From Nitrosomonas sp. Is35 (lineage in GTDB: Bacteria > Pseudomonadota > Gammaproteobacteria > Burkholderiales > Nitrosomonadaceae), in assembly GCF_033063295.1 (NCBI RefSeq), contig NZ_JAWJZH010000001.1:1426001-1490000 (forward strand): 64,000 nt of DNA. The letters run 5' to 3'. The notes beneath the pieces were generated by a model. It made no database searches. It was not told the origin of the DNA and saw only the letters and a list, made by a program, of their open reading frames with translations. The position numbers and the translations under genes are program-made. The first letter of the stretch is position 1. Each line of letters starts with the position of its first letter. Shown here piece by piece: positions 21,412-30,177 of the stretch.

Positions 21412-21816
21412 ATGGAAATTACTTGTTACCGAGATCTTGAAGTCAGCCGGGAAGCGCGTCACTTGTCGGCAAGCACTTACAACCTGGCGATTACCCTATT
21501 GTCGCGTTGTCCGACACGGCATTTGTTCGTTCCCATCCGCAGCATGCAGTACATGGCAATCGTCGACCATGAAGAATTTGTGTTCATCGATGGCGAACGT
21601 AAATGCTGGGTCGATATCGCATGGCGCGATTTTAACCGGCAGGCGCGCGATGCATTGGATCAGCCGGTTGCGTACGATGCCGTGTATTACCGCGATAACA
21701 TGGCGGCTGTGATGAAGCGCTTACAAAGTGAATTTCCCGCGGCGTTGCAGATGCTGGTCAATAAAACCGCGCTTGAAGGCCCAGCGCGGATTATTCATTT
21801 CCCGGCGAAAAGTTAA
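21412..21816 (+). CDS. Conserved hypothetical protein, 134 aa
   Basis: I do not recognise a named domain. The protein is soluble, without signal peptide, and has an aromatic and charged composition (FVFIDGERKCWVDIAWR) typical of a folded cytoplasmic protein. The C-terminus overlaps the end of the convergent 100-residue gene by four bases, so the two are unlikely to be transcribed at high level at the same time. Codon use looks like that of its neighbours. It is an unlikely chance frame because of its length and protein-like composition. Confidence 0.7.
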   Translation: MEITCYRDLEVSREARHLSASTYNLAITLLSRCPTRHLFVPIRSMQYMAIVDHEEFVFIDGERKCWVDIAWRDFNRQARDALDQPVAYDAVYYRDNMAAVMKRLQSEFPAALQMLVNKTALEGPARIIHFPAKS

Positions 21817-22115
21817 TCGTCTTCTTTCAACTCGGCATCCCAGCCTTTCGCCTTGGCGCTTGTTATCGCCTCGGAATACAGCCGCATGTGACGCTCACGT
21901 AATTCATCCGGCAAGCGGCTGGGTAAATGTGCATAAGGTTCCCATGCAGCATGAACTTTTTCGTACAAAGTCTGCATCTGTGAACCGCTCCAGCCCACAC
22001 AGGTTTCCGTTTCCGGCAGAATTCCGAACACCCAAGCGTCACGCACGATGCGGCCTAAATGTGTGAGTCCTTCATTTTCATCTTGATTGATACCGGCATA
22101 TCGCTGATTTGTCAT
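21813..22115 (-). CDS. Conserved hypothetical protein, 100 aa
   Basis: This is a small soluble protein, starting MTNQRYAGINQDENEGLTHL, with a helical C-terminus rich in charged residues (LPDELRERHMRLYSEAI). I recognise no domain. It has no signal peptide or membrane segment. It is convergent with, and overlaps by four bases, the 134-residue gene, and lies upstream of the antiporter gene on the same strand with a 66-base gap. Confidence 0.68.
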   Translation of the reverse strand: MTNQRYAGINQDENEGLTHLGRIVRDAWVFGILPETETCVGWSGSQMQTLYEKVHAAWEPYAHLPSRLPDELRERHMRLYSEAITSAKAKGWDAELKEDD

Positions 22116-22181
22116 TGCAATAATCTCATAAAAATTTCAATTCACGGAAAGCTGTTTAAAACTTAACAATCGAACCTGATG

Positions 22182-23903
22182 CTACGACACCGATTCCGGC
22201 GCCGGTTCCGATTTTTTGTTGAATCGGTTCAGGATATGATACGACATGCTGTTGGCAAGCTCTTCCTCGGCAAAAAATACCGTACCGATCTGATCTTTAC
22301 GCAGCAATGCGGTCTCGTCTTCGCTGCGGCTGCGTAACACAATCTCGATATCCGGATTCAATGTGCGCGCGGTATCGATCATTTGCCGCACATTCAGCGG
22401 ATCCGCCGTGGCAATGACCAGCATAGCAGCATCCTTGATATGCGCTTGGATCAGCACGGAAGGTTCCGTGGCATCGCCGGATACCGCGGTAGTGCCTTTT
22501 TTACGCAAATCTTGCACCAGCTCGCGATTTTGCTCCGCAACAATGTAGGGAATATTTTTTTCGTTCAACGCCAGGGCGATACTTTGACCGACATGCCCGT
22601 AACCCACCAACACCACCTGACCCTTAAGAAACTTACGTTCCGTACTCATCGGCAGTTCCGCGTAGGGATCGTCGCGATTTTCGTATTTTCGTGCCACAGT
22701 GGAATGCTTCAATATCAAGTTTCTGAACGGCGTAACCGCGGCAAATGCAATCGGGTTGAACGCGATGGAAATTAACGCTCCAGCCAACACCAAGCTCATT
22801 CCTTCCGCTGGCATCAATCCAAGCGATAAGCCCAATCCGGCGAGAATAAAGGAGAATTCACCAATTTGCCCCAGGCTGGCGGCAACGGTCAGCGAAGTAT
22901 TGAGCGGATAACGCAAAGTAAGAACTAACAGCATGGCTGCCATCGATTTGCCGACGATAATAATGGCGACTACCGCTAAAACCCGCATCGGTTCTTCGAT
23001 CAGCACAGCCGGATCAAACAGCATGCCGACGGAGACAAAAAACAGCACGGCAAACGCATCGCGCAACGGCAGGGATTCTTCGGCGGCACGCTGACTGAAC
23101 TTGGATTCGCGCATGACCATACCGGCAAAGAAAGCGCCCAGTGCAAACGACACATTAAATAGCGCTGCGGCGCCGTAGGCGATACAAATGGCGACTGCGA
23201 CGACGGCCAGGGTGAACATTTCGCGCGAACCGGTGCGGGCAACTTGCCACAGTAGCCAAGGCAGGAAGCGGCGGCCCACGATTAGCATCAATGCGATAAA
23301 AGCGGAAACCAGCAATAATGTGATGCCGATGGTGCGCCATAGCGGATCGGCTGGGCTTCCGCTTTCATTCGTGCCGCCCAGCATAGTCGCAAACGACGGC
23401 AACAATACCAGAATCATAACGGTAACCAGATCTTCAACGATCAGCCAGCCGACGGCAATACGGCCGTTCATTGTTTCCAAAAGACCGCGCGATTCGAGTG
23501 CTTTGAGCAGCACGACCGTGCTGGCACATGATAGCGACAAACCCAACACCAATCCGGCGCCCAGACTCCAATCCCACCAGGACGCCAAAGCCATGCCCAG
23601 ACCGGTTGCAACGGCCATTTGCACGATTGCGCCGGGTACTGCGATGCGCTTGACCGACAGTAAGTCATCCAGCGAGAAATGTAATCCGACGCCAAACATC
23701 AATAACATGACACCGATTTCCGACAATTGCGAAGCAATCTCGACATCCGCGACAAATCCCGGTGTGGTCGGGCTGATGGCAATCCCAGCCAGGAGGTAAC
23801 CAACCAGTGCGGGCGTTTTAAGCTTTTCGGCAATGAAACCAAAAATCAAAGCCAAGCCAAAGCCGGCTGCAATCGTCGTGATCAGGGCAACGTTATGTTC
23901 CAT
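22182..23903 (-). CDS. KefC/YbaL-type CPA2 cation:proton antiporter with TrkA-N domain
   Basis: The 573-residue protein has the CPA2 layout: about 12 membrane segments in residues 1-390, then a cytosolic TrkA-N (RCK) nucleotide-binding domain at about 415-535 with the dinucleotide loop VVLVGYGHVGQSIA. N-terminal motifs such as LVGYLLAGIAISP and GVMLLMFGVGLHFSLDDLL are typical of the KefB/KefC/YbaL group, which moves K+ or Na+ against protons under ligand control. The closest match in flavour is YbaL. The ion and ligand cannot be read from the sequence. Confidence 0.9.
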   Translation of the reverse strand: MEHNVALITTIAAGFGLALIFGFIAEKLKTPALVGYLLAGIAISPTTPGFVADVEIASQLSEIGVMLLMFGVGLHFSLDDLLSVKRIAVPGAIVQMAVATGLGMALASWWDWSLGAGLVLGLSLSCASTVVLLKALESRGLLETMNGRIAVGWLIVEDLVTVMILVLLPSFATMLGGTNESGSPADPLWRTIGITLLLVSAFIALMLIVGRRFLPWLLWQVARTGSREMFTLAVVAVAICIAYGAAALFNVSFALGAFFAGMVMRESKFSQRAAEESLPLRDAFAVLFFVSVGMLFDPAVLIEEPMRVLAVVAIIIVGKSMAAMLLVLTLRYPLNTSLTVAASLGQIGEFSFILAGLGLSLGLMPAEGMSLVLAGALISIAFNPIAFAAVTPFRNLILKHSTVARKYENRDDPYAELPMSTERKFLKGQVVLVGYGHVGQSIALALNEKNIPYIVAEQNRELVQDLRKKGTTAVSGDATEPSVLIQAHIKDAAMLVIATADPLNVRQMIDTARTLNPDIEIVLRSRSEDETALLRKDQIGTVFFAEEELANSMSYHILNRFNKKSEPAPESVS

Positions 23904-23938
23904 TCAAATCCCAAGGTTATGGTTTATTGGCTTGAACT

Positions 23939-25840
23939 TCAGGGTGTTTCAATTGTAACGGTGTCGCCGGGAGTTTTATCCGACAACGCCGGTGTGTTCA
24001 AGAATTTTTCAAATTCGATGCGTTCTTCTTCGATCGCTTGCAGGATTTGAAGTTTAAATTCTTCGCGTGAAAATGCTTCTTCCAGCATCAGAAGGAGTTT
24101 TTCAACAGTTAAACCAATGGTGATGCCACCAATGATACCACCGATAGCCGCGCCGATGGCTGTGCCGATGCCGGGAATGAACGATCCCAATGCAGCTCCC
24201 GTTGCAGCACCGGCCGCGGCACCGCCCAAAGCACTGACCGCTTTACCGGCAGTTACTTTGATCAAGGCTTGCGCACCGAGCTTGATAATGCCTTTTCCGG
24301 CCACTTTAGCGGTGATTTTACCGGCAATGGCGCCGGTAATCGCACCGGCGGTGCCGATGCCGCCGGAAATCAGCATGCGGTTTTCCAGATTGACGATTAC
24401 GCTATGCGCCGGCGGTTCCTTGAGTGCACTTAAGGAAGCGTGCCGTACGACTTCAAGCTGGGAATTATCGAGAAGCTCAACGCGATTCTCGGCCAGAATC
24501 TGTTCCACTTTCTGCATGTGTTCGTTGCGTAACTGCTGATTACTCTGCAACACTTCTTCGATGGAAAGTTGTACCGGACCGAATACATTGCCTTTCATGA
24601 GATAGTTTTGCAGTTTCTCAGCCATCCAATTTTCCAGCACTCCGGTTGCCAATGCCACAATTCGCTCATATTCGCCCGGCAGGCTGTAATACCAGTCGAG
24701 ATAGGCATCGACGTTGTCGGTCATTTGCTGAAAACCGGTGCCGGTGGTTTCGCGCAGTTTTCCCAGCGATGCTTCCATCTTGCTGAGGCTATCGAGATAG
24801 GCTTGTTCAATCTGAGCGGCGGTTCCAGGTTTATAGTATTCATCACCGATCATTTCCACTTTTTGCACGACAACCTGCCGTGAAGCGTGGATTTCTTCGA
24901 TAGTCTCGGGGTTCGAGCGCAACCAGGCATCGACATAGACCGTCGATGGCACATAAATAAAGAAAACAAAAAAAGTGGCAAACGCTGAGGTGATTGCCCA
25001 CGCCCACGGTGAAACGGCAGGCGGTTCATCACTATCTTGCAGTGGTGCAAATACACGGCGGTATTCCGATAGGGGCACCATGAAACTGGAAATCCCCAAC
25101 GCCACATTATAAAAAAACAGCAAGCTACCGAAGAAAACGGCACCGAGATAAAGCAGGTCGTTCAGTGAATGCAGACTGCCCAGCGCGTAACGCTTCAGGC
25201 CTTCGATGAAACCCAGCAGCCGGTTGGTCTCAAGAATCAAGATGCTGTTTGTGGTGCCATCCAGCCGTAGGCTTTCTTGCGCAATGGCTTCCGTTAACGA
25301 TGCATACTGACGGTTCGCATCACTTTGATCGACAAATAAGACAAAAAATACCGCCATGGTTAATGCGGTCGCCCAGCGCGACCAAGCCAGCGATTTATGC
25401 ACAGCAATGTAGGGTTTGTATTCACGTGCCGCGATGGGATAGAAAACCGCATAAATGACGGCAAAAACCGGAATAGCGGCAAAGAATACAACCCATTCCT
25501 GTTTTTCAGCGGAACCGAGATAAAACAACAGTAAAAAAGCGAAAACAACCGACCACAACAACCACCCGATATACGACAGAATCCGCCGGGTAAAGAACCA
25601 GTGCAGCATGCCCAGTTTTTTGAATTGACTGGACAAATAAATTCTTTCAATCGTCACCGCATAAATTGCCGCAACGTAAATCGGCAAACCAAATAACAGG
25701 GTCACTAATAAAGCGAACCACAACTGCCGGTCCGGAATCAACCGGCCCAAGAAATACGCAAATGCCAGCCAGCTTGCGGCAAAAGCCAGATAAACGATAA
25801 ACCTCACAAAACTAAAGCTTTTAAGTGCAGAGAACACCAC
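23939..25840 (-). CDS. Large uncharacterised membrane protein with C-terminal glycine-zipper region
   Basis: I do not recognise a family for this 633-residue protein. It has about seven to eight hydrophobic segments in residues 1-310 (four in the first 140, then near 155, 230 and 285), a long hydrophilic helical middle (about 315-480) with coiled-coil character, and a glycine/alanine-rich hydrophobic block at about 490-590 containing repeated GxxxG patterns such as GAITGAIAGKITAKVAGKG and GTAIGAAIGGIIGG. It ends in an acidic helix. Glycine zippers of this kind drive membrane helix packing and occur in pore-forming proteins and envelope lipoproteins. Downstream is the antiporter gene, 35 bases away on the same strand. 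Confidence 0.8.
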   Translation of the reverse strand: MVFSALKSFSFVRFIVYLAFAASWLAFAYFLGRLIPDRQLWFALLVTLLFGLPIYVAAIYAVTIERIYLSSQFKKLGMLHWFFTRRILSYIGWLLWSVVFAFLLLFYLGSAEKQEWVVFFAAIPVFAVIYAVFYPIAAREYKPYIAVHKSLAWSRWATALTMAVFFVLFVDQSDANRQYASLTEAIAQESLRLDGTTNSILILETNRLLGFIEGLKRYALGSLHSLNDLLYLGAVFFGSLLFFYNVALGISSFMVPLSEYRRVFAPLQDSDEPPAVSPWAWAITSAFATFFVFFIYVPSTVYVDAWLRSNPETIEEIHASRQVVVQKVEMIGDEYYKPGTAAQIEQAYLDSLSKMEASLGKLRETTGTGFQQMTDNVDAYLDWYYSLPGEYERIVALATGVLENWMAEKLQNYLMKGNVFGPVQLSIEEVLQSNQQLRNEHMQKVEQILAENRVELLDNSQLEVVRHASLSALKEPPAHSVIVNLENRMLISGGIGTAGAITGAIAGKITAKVAGKGIIKLGAQALIKVTAGKAVSALGGAAAGAATGAALGSFIPGIGTAIGAAIGGIIGGITIGLTVEKLLLMLEEAFSREEFKLQILQAIEEERIEFEKFLNTPALSDKTPGDTVTIETP

Positions 25841-26057
25841 GTGATTCCTTCATGATTGACAACTGGGGGTAAATGCTTTGCAGCAGGGCGGATTAATAAA
25901 TTTAAAAGCTGGTTGATAGTAGACTTTATCCGGTCAGGGACTGTCAAGTTGTGATTCGTTGCGTTGAAAAGTTTCTTATTTTAATTCAAAACCAGTTAAA
26001 TTTTGACCGAACTCTGGACTAACAAATTGTATCTGCTAGTCTAGGCATTTTTATTGA

Positions 26058-26654
26058 ATGCGCGTTGTGAAACACTGGACCACTATCGAACTGCCGATAC
26101 CGGATTGGCTCAATACTTGGGCTACCGCTATCCCGCGGACTTTTCCTGAAATAAACCAGCGAATGGCGCTGGTTATCGATCTGGCGCGCACCAATGTGCA
26201 GCATGGCGGAGGGCCGTTTGCTGCCGCTATTTTTGATCAGCGCACGCATGAGCTTATTGCGCCCGGTGTCAATTGGGTTGTGCCGGGAAAGTCTTCATTG
26301 CTGCATGCGGAAGTTATGGCGCTGGCTTTAGCGGAACAATTGCTGGGTAGTTACGAGCTGGCTAGTCACGGTTCGTTTGAACTGGTAACTAGTGTGGAGC
26401 CGTGTTGCCAATGTTTGGGCGTATTGTTATGGAGCGGTGTTGCTGCACTTGTCTGCGGTGCGCATTCCGAGGATGCGCAAGCGATCGGTTTTAATGAAGG
26501 ACCACGCTCGTTGAACTGGGAAGCAGAGTTGCGGAAAAACGGCATTCACGTGACGCGGGAGGTGATGCGTCCTGAGGCAATTAAAGTGTTACAAAGCTAT
26601 CGCGGGGAAATTTATAACAGTCATTTATGCGCCGGGCAGAACCATTGCGGTTAA
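26058..26654 (+). CDS. Zinc-dependent nucleoside/nucleobase deaminase (guanine deaminase-like)
   Basis: This 198-residue protein is a cytidine-deaminase-fold enzyme. The zinc site is complete: His83 and Glu85 in LHAEVMAL, and Cys116 and Cys119 in EPCCQC. The N-terminal GGPFAAAIFD is typical of the guanine deaminase/tRNA adenosine deaminase group, where the purine pocket forms. The C-terminal region is longer than in TadA, and no TadA-like RNA-binding features are evident, so a free base or nucleoside substrate is more likely. No strong ribosome-binding site precedes the ATG. Confidence 0.85.
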   Translation: MRVVKHWTTIELPIPDWLNTWATAIPRTFPEINQRMALVIDLARTNVQHGGGPFAAAIFDQRTHELIAPGVNWVVPGKSSLLHAEVMALALAEQLLGSYELASHGSFELVTSVEPCCQCLGVLLWSGVAALVCGAHSEDAQAIGFNEGPRSLNWEAELRKNGIHVTREVMRPEAIKVLQSYRGEIYNSHLCAGQNHCG

Positions 26655-26736
26655 ATTATGATATTTTTACGTGATTTTACAGACCAGACTTTGCAGCAAA
26701 GCGTAATTCCGAACATTCGATATAGATAAAACTGAC

Positions 26737-26958
26737 ATGAAACAAAAATTTCTAGCACATTGCCTGTATTGTTTCATTATGTCGGCGACAATGACTGGCT
26801 GTGTTTCGGCCACTGTCACTGCAGTGAATCTTGGTTTTTCCGGGGCTTTTGTCGAAGAATGGCTGTATTCATGGGGTATTGCTTTTCCAATCGGCTTTGC
26901 GCTTTTGTTGCTGCTTTCACCGGTGTATCGGCGTGTAGTGGAGTCCATGCTGCATTGA
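26737..26958 (+). CDS. DUF2798-family small membrane protein
   Basis: This 73-residue protein has two membrane segments (about 8-28 and 45-65) separated by a short loop. The pattern NLGFSGAFVEEWLYSWGIAFPIGF fits the DUF2798 family, whose members have no known activity. It lies 82 bases downstream of the deaminase gene on the same strand; the gap contains nothing recognisable. The start ATG has only a weak ribosome-binding site. Confidence 0.75.
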   Translation: MKQKFLAHCLYCFIMSATMTGCVSATVTAVNLGFSGAFVEEWLYSWGIAFPIGFALLLLLSPVYRRVVESMLH

Positions 26959-27092
26959 TCATCGTACTATGATTAATGCAATCGTGTTTTGCCGCATCAA
27001 AATCTAATGATTTCCCTTATTTAAAAACAATAGATTCACCAATAGTCATTGTTGTACTCGTTTGGTACGATGCGCGTCCTTTGCTCATTTGC

Positions 27093-27121
27093 TTGGGATT
27101 ATTGCGGTCATAAATTTATAC
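27093..27121 (+). promoter_or_regulatory. Candidate sigma-70 promoter
   Basis: TTGGGA at 27093-27098 and TTATAC at 27116-27121 are separated by 17 bases, the ideal spacing. No gene follows within 200 bases, but a strong terminator lies downstream at 27298, so this could drive a short non-coding transcript starting near 27128. Confidence 0.4.
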
Positions 27122-27198
27122 TGGGTTCAAATACCAAGTAAAATCTTCTGAAAGTACATTAAAATTAGAGCGCAACCTATTAAAGTGTAATAAGAAGT

Positions 27199-27236
27199 AT
27201 CTTTGTGTGTCATACTCATCTTTGTGTGTCATACTC
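27199..27236 (+). repeat. Perfect 19-bp tandem duplication
   Basis: The unit ATCTTTGTGTGTCATACTC occurs twice without interruption at 27199-27217 and 27218-27236. Perfect identity suggests a recent slippage duplication or selection for two copies of a binding site. Confidence 0.9.
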
Positions 27237-27297
27237 CTTTCTTTAATCGAAAGTAAAGTCTGTCAGTCGTATTCATTAGTTTTACTCCTTATATTTT

Positions 27298-27334
27298 GCC
27301 GGTGTTCTATAAAGTTGAGAACACCGGCTTTTTT
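27298..27334 (+). terminator. Strong intrinsic terminator
   Basis: An 11-bp perfect stem, GCCGGTGTTCT at 27298-27308 and its complement at 27318-27328, encloses a 9-base loop and is followed by TTTTTT. It is oriented rightward and lies 340 bases after the nearest rightward gene. Confidence 0.85.
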
Positions 27335-27539
27335 ATTTTCACTTTTACTTTATTTTGATGTGGTTAGAAGCTATACATCAGCAATTAGTTAATCTAAATA
27401 CCTGTTTTAATCATGCCGCCAAGTATTTCCGCAAATATTTTGAAGAAAATATTTAAAACAACAATAAATATAATTAATTCCAAAATAATTTTCATTTAAA
27501 AAAGAGGATAGTTTGGTTTTTCAAATTTTCGTATCTTGC

Positions 27540-27587
27540 TTGGACTGCGACACTGTCCAAATCAAATGGATTGCCCATATTGGGCAA
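27540..27587. promoter_or_regulatory. Two adjacent short inverted repeats, possible operator
   Basis: TTGGAC at 27540-27545 is repeated inverted at 27555-27560, and 10 bases later TTGCCCA-TAT-TGGGCAA forms a 7-bp palindrome at 27571-27587. Paired dyads like these often bind dimeric regulators. The nearest gene start is nearly 500 bases to the right, so the target is unclear. Confidence 0.3.
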
Positions 27588-28060
27588 ATTAGTATACCCA
27601 AGGTTCCAATCAAATTTTCAGGTTTCACACTAACTTAATCGAGTATCGCATTTTATGCATCAAGATCGATATTCAGCTATCGAAATGGGTACACAATTCG
27701 TTCATTCACTATAATTTTCTGGTCCGGTGGTTTGAGCGAGTTGTGTTTTGATTTCCAGAAATAGCAGGAAAATCCCTCTTTATTCTTGAAATTGAATTCA
27801 AGTATCGAGTTAATAATCCTTATTATAGCTTTGGCTATCATTACAAATGTACTGGATCAGACGATACGAATGTCCTAGCAAAAAGGGAATAATTGCTCAT
27901 AGTTTTAATAAAATAACAAATCTATACTGTATCTTTGAAAGAAGATTAAAGTTTTAGGTATTTAAACTTATTAGTTTTTATTGTAAAAAAGCGGTAATTT
28001 TTTCAAGTTTGATGTGCTGACCACTGATTGCGTTGTATTGTTTGTTATCGGAGATAGAAA

Positions 28061-28693
28061 ATGACACGAATTTTAGTAATCACATTGCTGTTGTTCAGTT
28101 CGCACGTATCCGCTTTTTCCGTAGAGTGGATTCCTTTGACTACAGCCGAGCGTAATGGAAATCCTTTGAATATCCATGGAAATCCGGTTATTGAATATAG
28201 AAATGCCGGAAAAGGCGGGATCGATTGGACGGTTACCGGCGATGGACCGACAGGCGGGCGTGGAATACGGGAATTGTGGTTGTTTGATGACTCAGCCGCT
28301 GGCATACCCGGAACCAGTCAAGCAGCCACTTCATTTTCGGTAGCCAGCAATAGTGTCGGTTTCGTTATGGCCGGGGATCATAACGATGGCTTTGCGCAGT
28401 TTTTTGTGGATGGCATTGATGTCGGCACCTATGATATGTACCGCGGAGGAAATCGAATTTTAGTGGTTACCGAACTGGATTCCGCCGTACATTCGTTAAG
28501 AATTGTGCAACTTGGCCTGCATAATCCCCACTCAACCAAAGGCGATGTCGCTATTTTTGGCGGCGCTGCGTTTAATATGCCTATTTCTCCGGTCCCAGAA
28601 CCGCAAGTCTATGCCATGTTGTTATCCGGATTGATTTTGCTGGGTTTCATCGCACGATGCAGAAAACAAGCCATTGTATTGCATGCACTGTAA
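28061..28693 (+). CDS. PEP-CTERM sorted exported protein, 210 aa
   Basis: The protein has a signal peptide (residues 1 to about 18, ending HVSA) and a C-terminal PEP-CTERM sorting signal: VPEPQVYAMLL, a hydrophobic segment and a basic end (ARCRKQ). Such proteins are processed by exosortase and linked to exopolysaccharide export and biofilm or floc formation. The body, rich in glycine, asparagine and aspartate, looks like a beta-sandwich surface protein; I do not recognise a subfamily. GGAG lies 10 bases before the ATG. No exosortase gene is in the window. Confidence 0.85.
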   Translation: MTRILVITLLLFSSHVSAFSVEWIPLTTAERNGNPLNIHGNPVIEYRNAGKGGIDWTVTGDGPTGGRGIRELWLFDDSAAGIPGTSQAATSFSVASNSVGFVMAGDHNDGFAQFFVDGIDVGTYDMYRGGNRILVVTELDSAVHSLRIVQLGLHNPHSTKGDVAIFGGAAFNMPISPVPEPQVYAMLLSGLILLGFIARCRKQAIVLHAL

Positions 28694-28758
28694 GTCCACA
28701 CCTTCGGCGAATAGCATGTAGCCATGCCATTACAGATCTCTCAATAGAGTTTTCTTTT

Positions 28759-29316
28759 TTACTTTACGGTTAAAGGATTGACGGCACTACAGCGCTCGCC
28801 AATCCAGCGCCCCTGCGTTTCTGCCGATGCATGCATCGGAGTGCCGCCAACGGTACTGTCGAATTCGGTATTTCCTGAAAAGCTTTCCGGGCTAGTGAAA
28901 GTACCTTGTGCCACTCCATTTCCCTTAAAATATTGATTTGAGCAAACGAGCTCCAATTGATAATTGTTACCCTTGCGCGTTGCATTCTGTACTGTGCAAC
29001 CGGAACGATTCTCATAAAAATATACGGGAATTTCTTGTTTGGCCATTTCCGGGGTGATGCAGATTTTTGCTGCAGCTGCCCCGTTCTCTATTTTGGGCAA
29101 TTTAAAACCATAGCGACTGGCAAGGTCATGCAATTGCTGCATTTGTTCCGAAGGAATATGAGGCACTAATGCCAACAGATCGGAGCGAGTGGTGATTTCC
29201 CATAGCCCTGGACGGATGTGCTGGTGAGCCATGCTGGAAGTAACTATCGTCAGGGAAAAAAAGATTGCAATAATAATTTGATGCATGAATCCTGCGCATT
29301 TTCTTTTTAAAATCAT
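28759..29316 (-). CDS. DUF3617-family exported protein
   Basis: The mature part begins near HQHIRPGLWEITTRSD, the usual DUF3617 opening (PGLWEIT), and the C-terminal half carries the family's alternating pattern with paired cysteines (ENRSGCTVQNATRKGN, LVCSNQYF). I chose the ATG at 29316, which gives a basic n-region (KRK) and a signal peptide ending SSMA; the ATG at 29286 would give a shorter, less basic signal peptide. The family is periplasmic or outer-membrane associated with unknown activity. It is convergent with the PEP-CTERM gene. Confidence 0.8.
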   Translation of the reverse strand: MILKRKCAGFMHQIIIAIFFSLTIVTSSMAHQHIRPGLWEITTRSDLLALVPHIPSEQMQQLHDLASRYGFKLPKIENGAAAAKICITPEMAKQEIPVYFYENRSGCTVQNATRKGNNYQLELVCSNQYFKGNGVAQGTFTSPESFSGNTEFDSTVGGTPMHASAETQGRWIGERCSAVNPLTVK

Positions 29317-30177
29317 TTTGTGGTCTGCAAATTCCAAGTTTTAGTAAGTTTAACTGACTATAGGAAAAATCACCGGAAATTTCTATTGACGTTAAGTCTA
29401 TGTATCTGATTTAAAGATTAATCACTTGAGTGAATCGTGATATTGATAGCGTTATCCGCACCGGACTGATTCATTAAACTATGTCGGTTTTGGCATTGAA
29501 TTTATTACTAAATGTAGCTGTGCAAAGCAGGGTATTGAAGCGCGATACTTCGAATCTTGCATCAATGACAGCTCCAGAGATTGGATTCGCCTTGTCTGCG
29601 TGGATTATCTTGATACTGCTGGTAAATTTCTGACAATCCATCCCAAATTCTGTGGTTAGGTTAACTGTCTGATTATGTGTGACACCGCACAGAAGGTATC
29701 TGATACTGTTGATAAAATTAAGGGCCTTAGAAGGCTAGCTGGCGTGTTGTCAGATAAATCTGATATTATGCTTTAGAATTGAAATGCAAATAATTGATAT
29801 ATAAAAATAATAAATATATAAAATTAGAAAAATTTCTGTGCATGTAATAAATTTACTACATTTATTTTAATCATTAAGATAAGTTTTTTTATAGGAGAAA
29901 AATGAATATAACCATCTAATTCTTAATGGATAGAATCGCTTTTTTTCTTATATATCGTCAGAATTATGAGTAATAATTTGAGAAATAGCGGGTGAATCAG
30001 GCGCTATTCTGCCTCATTATTCAAAGTAGTGAACATTACTATTCCAAACGGCTTAGTACGCAAAGTCAGTTCAAACAGTCATTAGAAAATAGAGTTGTTA
30101 TGTCAGCTGAGATTTACGATTGGCTTTGATGATCGGCCCAACTGCAAGTTAATACATCTACTCAAAGGGGAATAATA
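29317..30177. other. AT-rich interval between divergent genes
   Basis: About 860 bases. It contains one start-less open frame of 69 codons at 29450-29659 listed separately. The segment 29760-30177 is very AT-rich, with TA-rich stretches, and holds the upstream region of the HAF-repeat gene; I cannot name a specific promoter there. Confidence 0.5.
29450..29659 (+). pseudogene. Possible gene fragment, 69 codons without a start
   Basis: Between a TAG at 29447 and a TAG at 29657 is an open frame encoding a protein-like sequence, for example CAKQGIEARYFESCIND and VCVDYLDTAGKFL. It has no usable start codon and no recognisable domain. It might be the decayed end of a lost gene; a chance frame in otherwise stop-rich DNA is the alternative. 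Confidence 0.2.

Larger units (their letters stand above)
27128..27334 (+). ncRNA. Candidate small RNA of about 205 nt
   Basis: A promoter-like pair upstream and a perfect intrinsic terminator at the end bracket a segment with no open frame of note. The segment includes the perfect 19-bp tandem duplication. There is no match to a named RNA family that I recognise. The alternative is that the terminator ends a long 3' untranslated region of the DUF2798 transcript. Confidence 0.35.
26959..28060. other. AT-rich gene-poor interval
   Basis: About 1.1 kb without a convincing gene. It contains a candidate promoter (27093-27121), a perfect 19-bp tandem duplication (27199-27236), a strong intrinsic terminator (27298-27334) and two short inverted repeats (27540-27587), each listed separately. 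The rest, 27590-28050, is AT-rich with stops in all frames. Confidence 0.6.

Noticed and set aside
27118..27145. GGTTCAAAT as a tRNA T-loop
   Set aside because: No acceptor, D-arm or anticodon arm can be built around it.
27207..27392. 61-codon frame running through the terminator at 27298
   Set aside because: It crosses the 19-bp tandem repeat and the terminator hairpin and has no ribosome-binding site.
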